Source of the DNA: DASVXQ01 sp040414855
GTDB lineage: Bacteria > Actinomycetota > CALGFH01
Assembly (NCBI GenBank): GCA_040414855.1
Contig: JBEDUQ010000081.1
Location: 1 to 64,000 of the forward strand
Reading direction: 5' to 3'
Length of the DNA stretch: 64,000 nt
Under the pieces are notes generated by a model that saw only the letters and a list, made by a program, of their open reading frames with translations, was not told the origin of the DNA and did no database searches. Shown piece after piece: positions 25,220 through 34,342 of this stretch. The number at the start of each line of letters is the position of its first letter. The stretch's first letter is position 1. The position numbers were made by a program, and so were the translations under genes.

Positions 25220-25251
25220 CGGCGGCATCCGCCGTTTGGTGGATGCCGCCG
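25220..25251 (-). terminator. Strong hairpin downstream of the 202-residue protein gene
   Basis: GGCGGCATCC (25221-25230) and GGATGCCGCC (25241-25250) pair perfectly around a ten-base loop, and an extra C-G pair extends the stem to 11 bp. It lies about 30 bases after the stop of the gene at 25280-25888, between it and the ABC operon start. No T-tract follows, so it may be an intrinsic-like terminator of the high-GC kind or an RNA-stabilising stem. Confidence 0.55.
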
Positions 25252-25279
25252 GTCGGTGCTCGCTCCCGGGCCGGGCCGG

Positions 25280-25888
25280 CTAGCGCTTGCTCTCCAGCCG
25301 TGGGTGCCTGAGGTCGAGATAGCGCAGGTCGCGCATCAGGCTCATCATCTCGGCCATGCGCTCGTCCCGCTCCGCCGGGTTCTCGCGCTCCATGCGACGG
25401 GCCTCGGGCTCGTTGGTGAAGTACACCGTCTGCGTAAAGTCGCCCGGGTTGTCGGCGTGCTCGACCACGGTGAAGCCGAGGATGTGCGGCGCCTGCTCCA
25501 TCATCGTCTTCTCTTCATTGCGGCCGAGCTCGGCGAGGCGTTCCATGTCGTCGGTGTGGCCCTGGATGATCTGGACGAAGCCGGCGTCGTCGGAGCCGCC
25601 CTCCTTGTAGGTGTGGACCCGCGACGAGTTGTGGAAGTCCACGTCGCGCAGGTGGTTCTTGGCCCGGTCCCACCAGGCTCCCTGCTCCGGACGCTCGCTG
25701 TTGCGGCGGGCCGACTCCTCCGAGTCGAAGCGCACCACCGCGATGAAGTCGCCGTCGTCGGTGATCCCCGAGGTGGAGCCGAGCCAGCCCTGGGCGCCGG
25801 GCTTCAGCTCGGCCTGCCAACGGTCCATCTCCGCGGAGATGGCGTCGGGATTCACCGCCTGCCCCTGAATAACCTGAATGTGCACCAT
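25280..25888 (-). CDS. Duplicated dimeric alpha/beta-barrel (ABM-like) protein
   Basis: A 202-residue soluble protein built from two similar halves. Half one (about 1-95) begins HIQVIQGQAVNPDAISAEMD and has GDFIAVVRFDSEESARRNSE. Half two (about 103-195) begins GFVQIIQGHTDDMERLAELG and has FTQTVYFTNEPEARRMEREN. The shared pattern (V-IQG ... LG-T/F ... VVRF/VYFT-S/E-ARR) points to a tandem duplication of a ferredoxin-like ABM domain folding as an internal dimer. Related domains include monooxygenases and haem-binding proteins, but no catalytic residues can be assigned. The ATG at 25888 has GGGGGG upstream. No obvious partner gene is present. Confidence 0.75.
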   Translation of the reverse strand: MVHIQVIQGQAVNPDAISAEMDRWQAELKPGAQGWLGSTSGITDDGDFIAVVRFDSEESARRNSERPEQGAWWDRAKNHLRDVDFHNSSRVHTYKEGGSDDAGFVQIIQGHTDDMERLAELGRNEEKTMMEQAPHILGFTVVEHADNPGDFTQTVYFTNEPEARRMERENPAERDERMAEMMSLMRDLRYLDLRHPRLESKR

Positions 25889-25954
25889 GCCCCCCTTATT
25901 CGCGAACGCGACACGAACGACTCGCAGGTCACTCTAGCGGCATGCGGGCGCGGG

Positions 25955-27235
25955 TCAAGCAGGTGGGGCGTCCACCAGCGCCTGGTAGACGAGCTGGCGG
26001 AGCTCCTGGCGCAGGGGGTGCGTCGAGCTCGGCATCAGCTGGGTGAGGAAGATCACGGTGATCCGCTCCACCGGGTCGACCCAGAAGGCGGTGCTGGCCG
26101 CGCCGCCCCAGGCGAACTCGCCGAGGCTTGCCGGGACCTTGTAGGCGACCGGGTCGATCACCACCGAGAAGCCGAGGCCGAAGCCGACCCCGTCGAAGGT
26201 CGTCTCCGAGAACAGCGGCCGCCCGAACTTCTCCAGGTCGACGCCGCCAGGCAGGTGGTTCCTGGTCATGTAGCGCAGCGTGCGGGTGCCGAGCAGCCGG
26301 GCGCCCTCCAGCTCGCCGTCGCCGAGCAGCATGCGGGTGAAGCGGTGGTAGTCCGCGGCGGTCGAGATCAGCCCGTGGCCGCCGAAATGCGCGTCGGGCG
26401 GCCGGAGCGCGGCGTCGCCCAGCGTGTCGTAGCGCATCGCCTTGCGCGTGCCGGGGGTGGGCACGTACAGCGCGGCCAGGTTCTTGGCGTCGTCGTCGCC
26501 GATCCAGAAGGCGGTGTCGGTCATGCCCAGCGGCTCGAAGATCCGCTCGGCGAAGAACCGGTCGAGCGACTGGCCTGAGGCCACCTCGACGACCCGACCG
26601 AGCACGTCGGTCGAGACCGAATAGTTCCATTCGGATCCCGGCTGGAAGAGCAGCGGGATGCCGGCCCAGACGTCGCAGCAGGCGGCGAGGTCCATGCCCG
26701 CCGGGGTGGTCCACTCGAAGCCGGCGGCGCGGTACATAGCGTCGACCGGGCTCGCGTGGTGCCAGCCGTAGGTCAGGCCCGAGGTGTGGGTGAGCAGGTG
26801 CCAGATGCGCACCGGCTCGGTCGCCGGCAGCGTGTCAGGGGCGAGCGCCGAGCCCGAGCGGTAGACCCGCATGTGCTCGAAGGAGGGGATGAACTTCGAG
26901 ACCGGGTCCTTGAGCTGAAACGCGCCTTGCTCGTAGAGCATCATCGCCGCCACCGAGGTGATCGGCTTGGTCATCGAGAAGATGCGGAACCGCGTGTCCA
27001 GCTCGACCGGCAGGTCCGTCTCGAGGTCACGGCCGCCGTAGGTGCTGAGGTGGACGATCCTGTCGTCGCGGCTGACCACGAGCAGCCAGCCCGGCAGCAG
27101 GCCGTCGTCGACGTAGCGGGCGAAATGACGGTCCAGCCGCGCCAAGCGCGTGGCGTCGAAGCCGACCTCCTCTGGCTGGACCTCGACCTGGAACGGTGCC
27201 AATGGCTCCCTTGCCTTCGTCGTGGGATACCGCAC
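25955..27235 (-). CDS. Serine hydrolase of the beta-lactamase/class C (EstB-like) family
   Basis: A protein of about 426 residues. The catalytic SxxK tetrad is Ser87-Met-Thr-Lys90 in RIFSMTKPITS. The second motif appears as NYSVSTDVLGRVVE (Tyr with Ser in place of Asn two residues on), and the last region contains GGHGLISTAADYHRF and FAWGGAASTAFWVDP, where the KTG-like box is a WGG form. This pattern fits esterases and D-peptidase-like members rather than true resistance beta-lactamases. No signal peptide is visible at the GTG start (27235), so a cytoplasmic esterase is likely; an upstream in-frame start cannot be excluded. It is divergent from the BTAD regulator. Confidence 0.85.
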   Translation of the reverse strand: MRYPTTKAREPLAPFQVEVQPEEVGFDATRLARLDRHFARYVDDGLLPGWLLVVSRDDRIVHLSTYGGRDLETDLPVELDTRFRIFSMTKPITSVAAMMLYEQGAFQLKDPVSKFIPSFEHMRVYRSGSALAPDTLPATEPVRIWHLLTHTSGLTYGWHHASPVDAMYRAAGFEWTTPAGMDLAACCDVWAGIPLLFQPGSEWNYSVSTDVLGRVVEVASGQSLDRFFAERIFEPLGMTDTAFWIGDDDAKNLAALYVPTPGTRKAMRYDTLGDAALRPPDAHFGGHGLISTAADYHRFTRMLLGDGELEGARLLGTRTLRYMTRNHLPGGVDLEKFGRPLFSETTFDGVGFGLGFSVVIDPVAYKVPASLGEFAWGGAASTAFWVDPVERITVIFLTQLMPSSTHPLRQELRQLVYQALVDAPPA

Positions 27236-27366
27236 GATCGCCCCCCACCCCTCAAACAATGCTGCTCCCCTCACGACTCGGCAAGAGGAGGGGTCCCGGT
27301 GCGCCGGCACCGTCTCGGCTCGTGGCTGTGGATACCCGGGCGCACTGGGGCGCCGGGACATGCAGA

Positions 27367-30300
27367 ATGGCTGGCATGGCCAGCGATCTCCGAGTCGGCA
27401 TTCTCGGCCCGCTCGAATTGCGGGTCGGCTTCGGCGAGCCCGTCGCCGTGGTCGGGCCGAGGCTGCGGACGCTGCTGATCCGGCTCGCGCTCGACCCCGA
27501 CCGGGTCGTGCTCGCCGGCCAGCTGGTCGACGCGGTCTGGGACGGCCAACCGCCGGCGGCAGCCACCAACGCGCTCCAGTCGCTGGTCTCGCGGCTGCGG
27601 CGCCTGCTCCCCGACGTGGTCGAGTCGCACGCGGCCGGCTACCGCCTCGCGCTCGAACCCGAGGCGGTCGACGCGGTTCGGTTCGAGCGGCTGGTGCTGG
27701 CCGGGCGCGAGCGCCTGGGCGAGGACCCGATGGCCGCGCGCGACCTGCTGCGCGAAGCCCTGGGGCTGTGGCGCGGGCCGGCGCTCGCCGACGCCGCCGA
27801 CGCGCGCTTCGCCGGCGCCGCCATCGCCCGGCTCGAGGAGCTGCGCCTCGGCGCCACCGAGGACCGGATCGACGCCGAGCTGGCGACCGGCCCGAGCGAC
27901 GCGCTGGTCGCGGAGCTCGACGAGCTGGCCGTGGCGCACCCGCTGCGCGAGCGCCCGCACGGCCAGCTCATGCGCGCCCTGTCGATGTCCCACCGTCAGG
28001 CGGAAGCGCTGACCGCCTACGAGCGCCTCCGCCACCGCCTCGCCGACGAGCTCGGCATCGACCCCTCCGAAGAGGTCCGCGCCATCCACCTCGCCGTCCT
28101 CCGCGGCAACCTGACACAGGGACCCGCCGCCGCTCCGCCCCGCGCGGCATCCACCGAGTCGCCACCTCGCGAGACCCCTCCCGCCGCCGAGGTGGCACCT
28201 GGCGAGACCGCATCCGCCAGCGTCCCGCCCGCCGCCGAGGCGCCGCCGGCGGCGGAGGCGGCGGTGCGGACGAACCTGCGGGCGCAGATCACCAGCTTCG
28301 TCGGGCGCGCGAACGACATCGCGCGGATCGAGGACCTGCTCGCCTCCTGGCGGCTGGTCACGCTCACGGGACCGGGAGGGGCGGGCAAGACCAGGCTGGC
28401 CGCCGAGGCGGGCGGTCGCATGCTCGACCGGATGCCCGACGGCGTCTGGATGGTCGAGCTGGCGCCGGTCGTCGATCCGCTCGACCTGCCCCGCGCGGTC
28501 CTGTCGCTGCTCGGCGCCAGGGAGGTGGGCCTGCTCGCCCGGCGCGGCAGCGGCGCGGTGCCGCCGATGGAGCGGATCGTTCAGGCGATCGGCGACAAGC
28601 GCCTGCTGCTGGTGCTCGACAACTGCGAGCACCTGGTCGCCGCCGCGGCGGACTTCGCCGACGCGCTGCTCGCGCGCTGCCCGAACCTGCGGGTGCTCAC
28701 CACCAGCCGCGAGCCGCTCGGCATCACCGGCGAGGCGCTGCACCCGGTTGGCCCCCTCGCGATGCCGGACGAGGATGCCACCAAGACCCCGGCCGAGGCG
28801 CTCCGCTATCCGGCCGTTCGGCTGTTCGCCGACCGCGCCGCCGCGGGACGGCCCGGATTCGCGGTCGACGACGCCACCGTCGGGCCGGTCCTGCGCATCT
28901 GCCGGGCGCTCGACGGCATCCCGCTGGCGATCGAGCTGGCCGCCGCGCGGCTCCGGTCGCTCTCCCCCGACCAGATCGCCGCCCGGCTCGACGACCGGTT
29001 CCGCCTGCTCGCGGGCGGCAGCCGCGCCGCCCTGCCCCGGCACCAGACCTTGCGCGCGGTGGTCGACTGGAGCTGGGACCTGCTGAGCGACGCCGAGCGC
29101 ATGCTCCTCCGGCGGCTGGCGGTGTTCCCGGGCGGCGCGACCCTGGACGCGGCCGAGCGCGTCTGCGCCGACCCCGCAGTCGGCGGGCTCCCGCGCGACG
29201 AGGTCATCTATCTCCTGGCGGCGCTGGTCGAGAAGTCGCTCGTGGTTGTCGACGAGTGCGGCGCCGAGGAGCGCTACTGGATGCTCGAGACGGTCAGGGC
29301 GTACGGCGAGGAGCGGCGGCGCGAGGCCGGCGAGGACGAGGCGCTGCGTCGGGCGCACGCCGATTACTTCGTGGGCCTGGCCGAGGAGGCCGAGCCCCAC
29401 CTGCGCCAGGCCGACCAGCTGGTCTGGCTCGAGCGCCTGTCGGCGGAGCAGGAGAACCTGCGAGCGGCCGTGCACTGGGCGATCGACCAGGGTGACGCCG
29501 TGCTGGCGCTGCGGCTGGTCGCGGCCCTCGACTGGTACTGGTTCCTGCGAAGCGCCCGCGCCGAGGGCTCGGAGCTGTCGGCCCGGGCGCTGGCGCTGCC
29601 CGGTTCGCCGCCCAAGGTGCTGCTGGCCAGAGTCCTGGTCATGTCGGCGCTGGTGACGATCTCCGGCGGCGCCGGGATCCAGCGCGCCCTCGCCTCCATG
29701 GAGCGGGCCTCCGGCCTGGTGGCCGACCTGCCTCAAGACGATCCCAACCTGGCGCATCCCTCGCTCGTGCTGCTGCCCGTGCTGGCCGCGATCCTGCGCG
29801 GCGACGACGTGGGCGGCCTCACCTGGGCCAGGGCCCAGCGAAACCACCCCGACCCGTGGGTGCGCGCGCTGGTGCCGCTGATCGTCGCCCAGCTACTCAT
29901 CAACCTCGGCGAGGCCGGTGAGGCGCAGCGGCAGCTCGACCTCGCGCTGGAGCGGTTCAGCCAGCTAGGCGAGCGCTGGGGGATCGGCCAGACGCTGTTC
30001 GCCCGCGTCGAGCTGGGCGCCATGCGGGGCGACGAGCGCGACGTCGTCGGCGCGCTGAAGGAGGCCGAGCGGGTGCTCGCCAACATCGGCGGCCGCGAGG
30101 ACATCGGCCAGATCAAGATCCGGCTGGCGCTCGCGCACGCGAGGGCGGGCGATCTCGACGCGGCCCACCGCGAGCTGGCCGCGGCCGACCGCATCGCCGA
30201 GGCGATCGGCAGCGAGGAGCAGCGGGTCTACCTGTTGCTCACCCGCAGCAACATCGCGCGCTGGGAGGGCAGGCTCGACGAGGCCCGCGCCATCGCGGAC

Positions 30301-30762
30301 GCCGGGTGCCAGGCCTTCGAAGGCGGCTGGCCGCCCTTCGACCAGTTCTACGCGCTGCTGCTCACCTCCCGCGGCCACGCCGCCGTCGAGTCCCGCGAGC
30401 TCGACGAGGCGCACGACTGGTACCAGCAGGCGCTGGAGGCGGCCGTCAGGACCAGGGACCGCCCGGTGATGTCCCGCGCCGTCGAGCTGCTGGCTGCGGT
30501 CGCGCTGGCCGCGGGCGACGCCGAGCGCTCCGCGTACCTGCTCGGTCAGGCGGCGGCGCTGCGCGGGGTCGGCGACGAGGCCGACCCGGACGTGCTGCGG
30601 GTCCGCACCTCCGCGCGGGCCGCGCTCGGCGACGAGGGCTTCGGCCTTGCCTACGAGCGCGGGACCGCTTGGCGGCGCGAGGACCTGGTGGAGGCGCTGA
30701 TGGCCGAGGTCAGTTCCTCCGCCGGTACGCCCGCAGGGCCAGCGGGGCGAACACCAGCATGA
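27367..30762 (+). CDS. AfsR/SARP-like transcriptional regulator (wHTH-BTAD-NTPase-TPR)
   Basis: A regulator of about 1131 residues. Residues about 5-95 are an OmpR-type winged helix (GILGPLELRVGFGEPVAVVG ... LQSLVSRLRRLLP), and 100-245 a bacterial transcriptional activator domain. A Pro/Ala-rich linker spans about 245-300. The NTPase core has Walker A LTGPGGAGKTRLAAE (about 334) and Walker B LLLVLDNCEHL (about 413), plus the LTTSREPLGITGE sensor motif. The rest is TPR-like helices to the end. Such proteins activate gene clusters in response to metabolic or signalling cues. The start ATG at 27367 (or 27376) has a weak ribosome site. The last 53 bases overlap the convergent ABC permease gene. 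The target genes are unknown. Confidence 0.92.
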   Translation: MAGMASDLRVGILGPLELRVGFGEPVAVVGPRLRTLLIRLALDPDRVVLAGQLVDAVWDGQPPAAATNALQSLVSRLRRLLPDVVESHAAGYRLALEPEAVDAVRFERLVLAGRERLGEDPMAARDLLREALGLWRGPALADAADARFAGAAIARLEELRLGATEDRIDAELATGPSDALVAELDELAVAHPLRERPHGQLMRALSMSHRQAEALTAYERLRHRLADELGIDPSEEVRAIHLAVLRGNLTQGPAAAPPRAASTESPPRETPPAAEVAPGETASASVPPAAEAPPAAEAAVRTNLRAQITSFVGRANDIARIEDLLASWRLVTLTGPGGAGKTRLAAEAGGRMLDRMPDGVWMVELAPVVDPLDLPRAVLSLLGAREVGLLARRGSGAVPPMERIVQAIGDKRLLLVLDNCEHLVAAAADFADALLARCPNLRVLTTSREPLGITGEALHPVGPLAMPDEDATKTPAEALRYPAVRLFADRAAAGRPGFAVDDATVGPVLRICRALDGIPLAIELAAARLRSLSPDQIAARLDDRFRLLAGGSRAALPRHQTLRAVVDWSWDLLSDAERMLLRRLAVFPGGATLDAAERVCADPAVGGLPRDEVIYLLAALVEKSLVVVDECGAEERYWMLETVRAYGEERRREAGEDEALRRAHADYFVGLAEEAEPHLRQADQLVWLERLSAEQENLRAAVHWAIDQGDAVLALRLVAALDWYWFLRSARAEGSELSARALALPGSPPKVLLARVLVMSALVTISGGAGIQRALASMERASGLVADLPQDDPNLAHPSLVLLPVLAAILRGDDVGGLTWARAQRNHPDPWVRALVPLIVAQLLINLGEAGEAQRQLDLALERFSQLGERWGIGQTLFARVELGAMRGDERDVVGALKEAERVLANIGGREDIGQIKIRLALAHARAGDLDAAHRELAAADRIAEAIGSEEQRVYLLLTRSNIARWEGRLDEARAIADAGCQAFEGGWPPFDQFYALLLTSRGHAAVESRELDEAHDWYQQALEAAVRTRDRPVMSRAVELLAAVALAAGDAERSAYLLGQAAALRGVGDEADPDVLRVRTSARAALGDEGFGLAYERGTAWRREDLVEALMAEVSSSAGTPAGPAGRTPA

Positions 30763-31528
30763 TCCCGACCGCCCAGGCGAGCGCCCCGAACAGCGGCCGC
30801 GCCACCGGGCCGCTCACCAGCAGCCCCCGCAGCGAGTCGGTCAGCAGTGTGACCGGGTTGACCTTGACCCACGCCTGCATCCAGCCGGGCATGGTCGAGG
30901 TCGGCACGAACGCGCTGCTGGCGAAGGTCAGCGGGAACAGCACGGTGAACCCGAACACCTGAACCTTCTCGGGCTCGCTCACCAGCATGCCGATCAGCAC
31001 CGGCATCCACGAGAACGCGAGCGTGAACCCGATCAGCAGCACGATGGCCCCGACCGCGCTGGCGAAGCCGGTGTGGACCCGGAAGCCGAGGATCGAGCCG
31101 ACCCCGAGCAGGATCCCGACCGACCACGCCTGCCTGAGCACGTCCGCCGAGATGCGGCCGGCGAGCGGCGCCGAGCGGGCGATCGGCAGGCTCCGGAAGC
31201 GGTCGAACACGCCCTTGGTGATGTCGGTGTTCAGCGCGACCGCCGTGTTCATGGTCAGGAACAGGGCGTTCTGAACGATGATCCCGGCCAGCCCGAACTG
31301 GAGGAACTCCTTGGGAGAGCCCGACAGGGCGCCGCCGAACACGTAGGCGAACAGCAGCACGAACATCAGCGGCTGAAGGCTGAGGTCGAGCAGCTCCAGC
31401 GGGTTGTGCTTGATCTGGACGAGGCTCCGCCAAGCCAGGGTCACGGCGTGGCGGATCGCGGTCAGGGGACCGATCGCCGTCGGCGGCGCCGCAATGCCGG
31501 CGCCCGGTGCCTGGGCCATGGTGGTCAT
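30710..31528 (-). CDS. ABC-2 type export permease (DrrB-like)
   Basis: A 272-residue integral membrane protein with six helices and the DrrB-family features: LEQ-like LIQIKHNPLELLDLSLQPLMF (here VQIKHNPLELLDLSLQPLMF) at the N-terminus, LFAYVFGGAL, MNTAVALNTDITKGVFDRFR, LPIARSAPLAGR and NPVTLLTDSLRGLL. DrrB proteins form daunorubicin-type drug exporters with DrrA. The ATG at 31528 overlaps the ATPase stop (ATGA), so translation is coupled. The 3' end overlaps the BTAD regulator gene by 53 bases on the opposite strand. Confidence 0.95.
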   Translation of the reverse strand: MTTMAQAPGAGIAAPPTAIGPLTAIRHAVTLAWRSLVQIKHNPLELLDLSLQPLMFVLLFAYVFGGALSGSPKEFLQFGLAGIIVQNALFLTMNTAVALNTDITKGVFDRFRSLPIARSAPLAGRISADVLRQAWSVGILLGVGSILGFRVHTGFASAVGAIVLLIGFTLAFSWMPVLIGMLVSEPEKVQVFGFTVLFPLTFASSAFVPTSTMPGWMQAWVKVNPVTLLTDSLRGLLVSGPVARPLFGALAWAVGIMLVFAPLALRAYRRRN

Positions 31529-32502
31529 GCTGCGCTCCGATCGGAATCGTCCTCGTCACCGGGCTCCACCTCGGTGGTCCGGTGGCCGGTAAGGGTGAAG
31601 AAGACCTCGTCGAGGCTCGGCTTGCGCAGGCTCAGCTCGGCCAGCGCGACGCCGGCGTCGGTCAGTCGCTGGAGGATCGCCGGTGGCAGTGCCGGGTCGT
31701 TGACCGGGAGCGAGACCGCGCCCTGCGACAGCTCCGGCGTCTGGCGCGACAGCTCGGCGACCACGCCGGCCACCGTGCCGAGGTCGGACTCCTCGACCGG
31801 GCTGACGACCAGGATCTGGCCGCCGACCTTGGCCTTGAGCTGGTCGGGGGTGCCGGTGGCGGCGACCTGGCCGCGGTCGATCACCACGATGTCGTCGGCG
31901 AGCTGGTCGGCCTCCTCCATGTACTGCGTTGTCAGCAGCACGGTCGCGCCGCCGCCGACCAGGTTGCGCACCACCCGCCAGAGGTCGCTCCGGCCCCTCG
32001 GGTCGAGGCCGGTGGTCGGCTCGTCCAGGTAGACGATCTGGGGGTTGCCGACCAGGCTGGCGGCGAGGTCGAGCCGGCGGCGCATGCCGCCAGAGTAGGT
32101 CTTGGCCGCCCGGCCGCCGGCGTCCGCGAGCGCGAACTCGTCGAGCAGCTCCTCGGCGCGCCGGCGGGACGCCTGCCGCGACTGGCCGAGCAGCCGGCCG
32201 ATCAACATGAGGTTCTCGACCCCGGTCAGCGTCTCGTCGACCGCCGCGTACTGGCCTGTGAGGGCGATCAGCCGCCGGACCTGGTGCGCCTGTCGCACCA
32301 CGTCGAAGCCGGCGACGGTCGCGCGACCCTCGTCGGGTTGCAGCAGGGTCGCGAGGATGCGCACGGCGGTGGTCTTGCCGGCGCCATTCGGGCCGAGGAC
32401 GGCGAGCACCGTGCCGGTGCGCGCCGAAAGGTCCACGCCGGCGAGCGCCACCGTCTCGCCAAAGCGCTTGACCAGACCCTCGGCCTGGATTGCGTCGCTC
32501 AT
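31525..32502 (-). CDS. ABC export ATPase, DrrA family
   Basis: A 325-residue ATPase. Walker A is LGPNGAGKTTAVRILATLL (about 37-55), the signature YSGGMRRRLDLAASL, Walker B QIVYLDEPTTGLDPRGR, and the switch His is replaced by Gln in LLTTQYMEEADQLAD, which is normal for DrrA. DRGQVAATGTPDQLK and the C-terminal segment LRKPSLDEVFFTLTGH complete the DrrA-type signature. The ATG at 32502 follows AGGAGC. It forms a two-gene operon with the DrrB-like permease. The likely role is export of a hydrophobic compound or drug resistance. Confidence 0.96.
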   Translation of the reverse strand: MSDAIQAEGLVKRFGETVALAGVDLSARTGTVLAVLGPNGAGKTTAVRILATLLQPDEGRATVAGFDVVRQAHQVRRLIALTGQYAAVDETLTGVENLMLIGRLLGQSRQASRRRAEELLDEFALADAGGRAAKTYSGGMRRRLDLAASLVGNPQIVYLDEPTTGLDPRGRSDLWRVVRNLVGGGATVLLTTQYMEEADQLADDIVVIDRGQVAATGTPDQLKAKVGGQILVVSPVEESDLGTVAGVVAELSRQTPELSQGAVSLPVNDPALPPAILQRLTDAGVALAELSLRKPSLDEVFFTLTGHRTTEVEPGDEDDSDRSAA

Positions 32503-32725
32503 CGAAGCTCCTGTCGTCGTTGGTATCGCGGCATTGTGAACCCGGCCACTGACATGGCCGTCACATCGTGCTGGCGTGGCCCGCCGCCGCTGGCGCGGCC
32601 CTGACACCAGCCTGCCATGCACCTGAGACGTTATGCGGCGGCACTACGGCGACCACAGCCCCGCGTCGCGACCACGACCTTCCGCGGCGCGGCAACGGCG
32701 ACTTCGCCCCGCCCTCACCCATCTC

Positions 32726-32779
32726 TTGACAGTCGCTAGATTTTGAGAGCTACTTTCAATCACAAGCTACTCTTGAAAG
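32726..32779 (+). promoter_or_regulatory. Promoter and palindromic operator candidates for the MFS-TetR operon
   Basis: A TTGACA box (32726-32731) is followed by TACTTT (32751-32756) with a slightly long 19-base spacer. Over the -10 lies the 17-bp near-palindrome TTGAGAGCTACTTTCAA (32743-32759), and a further half-site TTGAAAG (32773-32779) is an exact inverse of CTTTCAA at 32753-32759. This run is notably AT-rich against its surroundings. The arrangement suits repression by the TetR protein encoded at the end of the operon; that link is inferred. The remaining 223 bases of this gap (32503-32725) show no gene. Confidence 0.5.
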
Positions 32780-32791
32780 GTTGTAACTGTC

Positions 32792-34342
32792 ATGAATGCT
32801 CTCGGCTCTCGCAGGTGGTGGGCGCTCGGCGCGCTCGCCCTCAGCCTTCTGGTCGTCGGCCTGGACGGGACGGTGCTGAGCGTCGCGCTGCCGACGCTGG
32901 CGACCAGGCTCCACGCATCGACCGGCCAGCTCCAGTGGTTCATCGACGCCTACCTCCTCGTCCTGGCCGCCGCGCTGCTGCCGGCCGGCCTGCTCGGCGA
33001 CCGGTTCGGCCGCAAGAAGCTGCTGCTTGGCGCGCTGGCGGTGTTCGGCATCTCCTCGGCGGCCTGCGCCTACGCCGGCTCGGCCGGCGAGCTGATCGCC
33101 GCCAGGGCGGCGCTCGGCCTCAGCGCCGCGTTCCTCATGCCACTCTCCATGGCCGTGCTGCCGGTGCTGTTCGAACCGCGCGAGCGGGCGCGGGCGCTGG
33201 GGATCTGGGTGACCGCCAGCGCCGCCAGCTTCCCGATCGGACCGATCGTCGGCGGCTGGCTGCTCGACCGGTTCTGGTGGGGGTCGGTGTTCCTGATCAA
33301 CCTCCCGGTGGTCGTCCTCGGGCTGGTGGCGGTGGCCGCCCTGGTGCCCGAGTCGCGCAACCCGCACGCGCAGCGCCTCGACGTTCTCGGCGCGATCACC
33401 TCCAGCCTCGGCCTGGCCGGGATGACCTACGGCTTCATCGAGGCCGGCGAGAAGGGCTGGGGCGACCCGCTCGCCCTGGCGGCGCTCGCCGGCGGCGCGG
33501 TGGTGCTGGCCCTGTTCGCGCTCCGGCAGCGCGCGGCGGGCAGGCGGCCGGACGGGCAGCCGCTGGTCGACCTCGAGCTGTTCCGCTCACGCGGCTTCAC
33601 ATGGGGAGCGATCCTCGCGACCGTGATCTCGTTCTCGCTGTTCGGGTTGCTGTTCGCCATGCCGCAGTACTTCCAGGCGATCGAGGGCTCCGACGCGCTC
33701 GGCAGCGGCCTGCGTCTGCTGCCGGTGATCGGGGGCCTGCTGGTCGGCTCACGGCTCGGCGACCGGATCGCCCGGCGCGCCGGCGCGAAGGTCACGGTCG
33801 CCTCGGGCCTGACGCTCATGGCCGCCGGGCTGTTCGCGGGCGCCACCACCGACGCCTCGAGCGGCTACGGGCTGGCGGCGGCGTGGATGGCGGTGGCCGG
33901 CGCCGGGGTCGGAATCGGGCTGCCGGCGGCCATGGACGCCGCGCTCGGCGCGCTATCGACCGACCGCAGCGGGGTCGGCTCGGGCCTCATCCAGGCGTGC
34001 CGCCAGGTGGGAAGCGTGATCGGCGTCGCGGTGCTCGGCACGGTCCTCAACTCGTCGTACCGCGGCGGGCTGGACCTCGGCGGCGTGCCCCCTCAGGTGG
34101 CCGCGACCGTCCGCGAGAGCGTTTCGGCGGGGGTCGCGACGGCCGATCGCCTCGGCTCCGCGCCCCTGCTCGACCTGGTGCGCGACGCGTTCGTCCATGG
34201 CATGGACGCGATGCTGGTGGTCTGCGGGATCGTCATGGCGGTCGGGGTGGTGCTGGCCGTGCTGCTGCTCCCGGCCAGGCCGGAGCCCGTTGTTCCGCCG
34301 CTCGACGCTCGGGCAGAATCGGAGCATGAAATCCACGCGTGA
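32792..34342 (+). CDS. MFS multidrug transporter, DHA2 (EmrB/QacA) type
   Basis: A 516-residue transporter with about 14 membrane helices. The motif near helix 1 is LDGTVLSVALPTLATRL (the DHA2 D-x-T-x-x-x-V-A-L-P pattern). Motif A is LLGDRFGRKKLLLGAL after helix 2, and motif C-like glycine spacing appears in helix 5 (PIGPIVGGWLLDRFWW). The start ATG at 32792 lies 11 bases after a GAAAGG tract. DHA2 pumps export drugs, dyes or antibiotics with proton antiport. The TetR gene at 34326 overlaps its end by 17 bases, so pump and repressor are co-transcribed, and the promoter carries a palindrome that could be the repressor site. Confidence 0.95.
   Translation: MNALGSRRWWALGALALSLLVVGLDGTVLSVALPTLATRLHASTGQLQWFIDAYLLVLAAALLPAGLLGDRFGRKKLLLGALAVFGISSAACAYAGSAGELIAARAALGLSAAFLMPLSMAVLPVLFEPRERARALGIWVTASAASFPIGPIVGGWLLDRFWWGSVFLINLPVVVLGLVAVAALVPESRNPHAQRLDVLGAITSSLGLAGMTYGFIEAGEKGWGDPLALAALAGGAVVLALFALRQRAAGRRPDGQPLVDLELFRSRGFTWGAILATVISFSLFGLLFAMPQYFQAIEGSDALGSGLRLLPVIGGLLVGSRLGDRIARRAGAKVTVASGLTLMAAGLFAGATTDASSGYGLAAAWMAVAGAGVGIGLPAAMDAALGALSTDRSGVGSGLIQACRQVGSVIGVAVLGTVLNSSYRGGLDLGGVPPQVAATVRESVSAGVATADRLGSAPLLDLVRDAFVHGMDAMLVVCGIVMAVGVVLAVLLLPARPEPVVPPLDARAESEHEIHA

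Noticed and set aside
24158..26578. An 806-codon plus-strand frame crossing three minus-strand genes
   Set aside because: It crosses gene boundaries, and the protein has no recognisable family. It is a frame shadow.
25955..27235. A resistance beta-lactamase
   Set aside because: SxxK is present but there is no signal peptide, and the second and third motifs (YSV, WGG) fit esterase-type members better.
27271..29847. An 858-codon minus-strand frame under the BTAD regulator
   Set aside because: The complementary regulator has all expected motifs; the antisense product has none.
27367..32502. An antibiotic biosynthesis cluster marked by an AfsR-like regulator and DrrAB-like exporter
   Set aside because: No biosynthetic core enzyme (polyketide, peptide, terpene or lanthipeptide type) is present within 20 kb. 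The SCO6745 protein and amidase are not enough.
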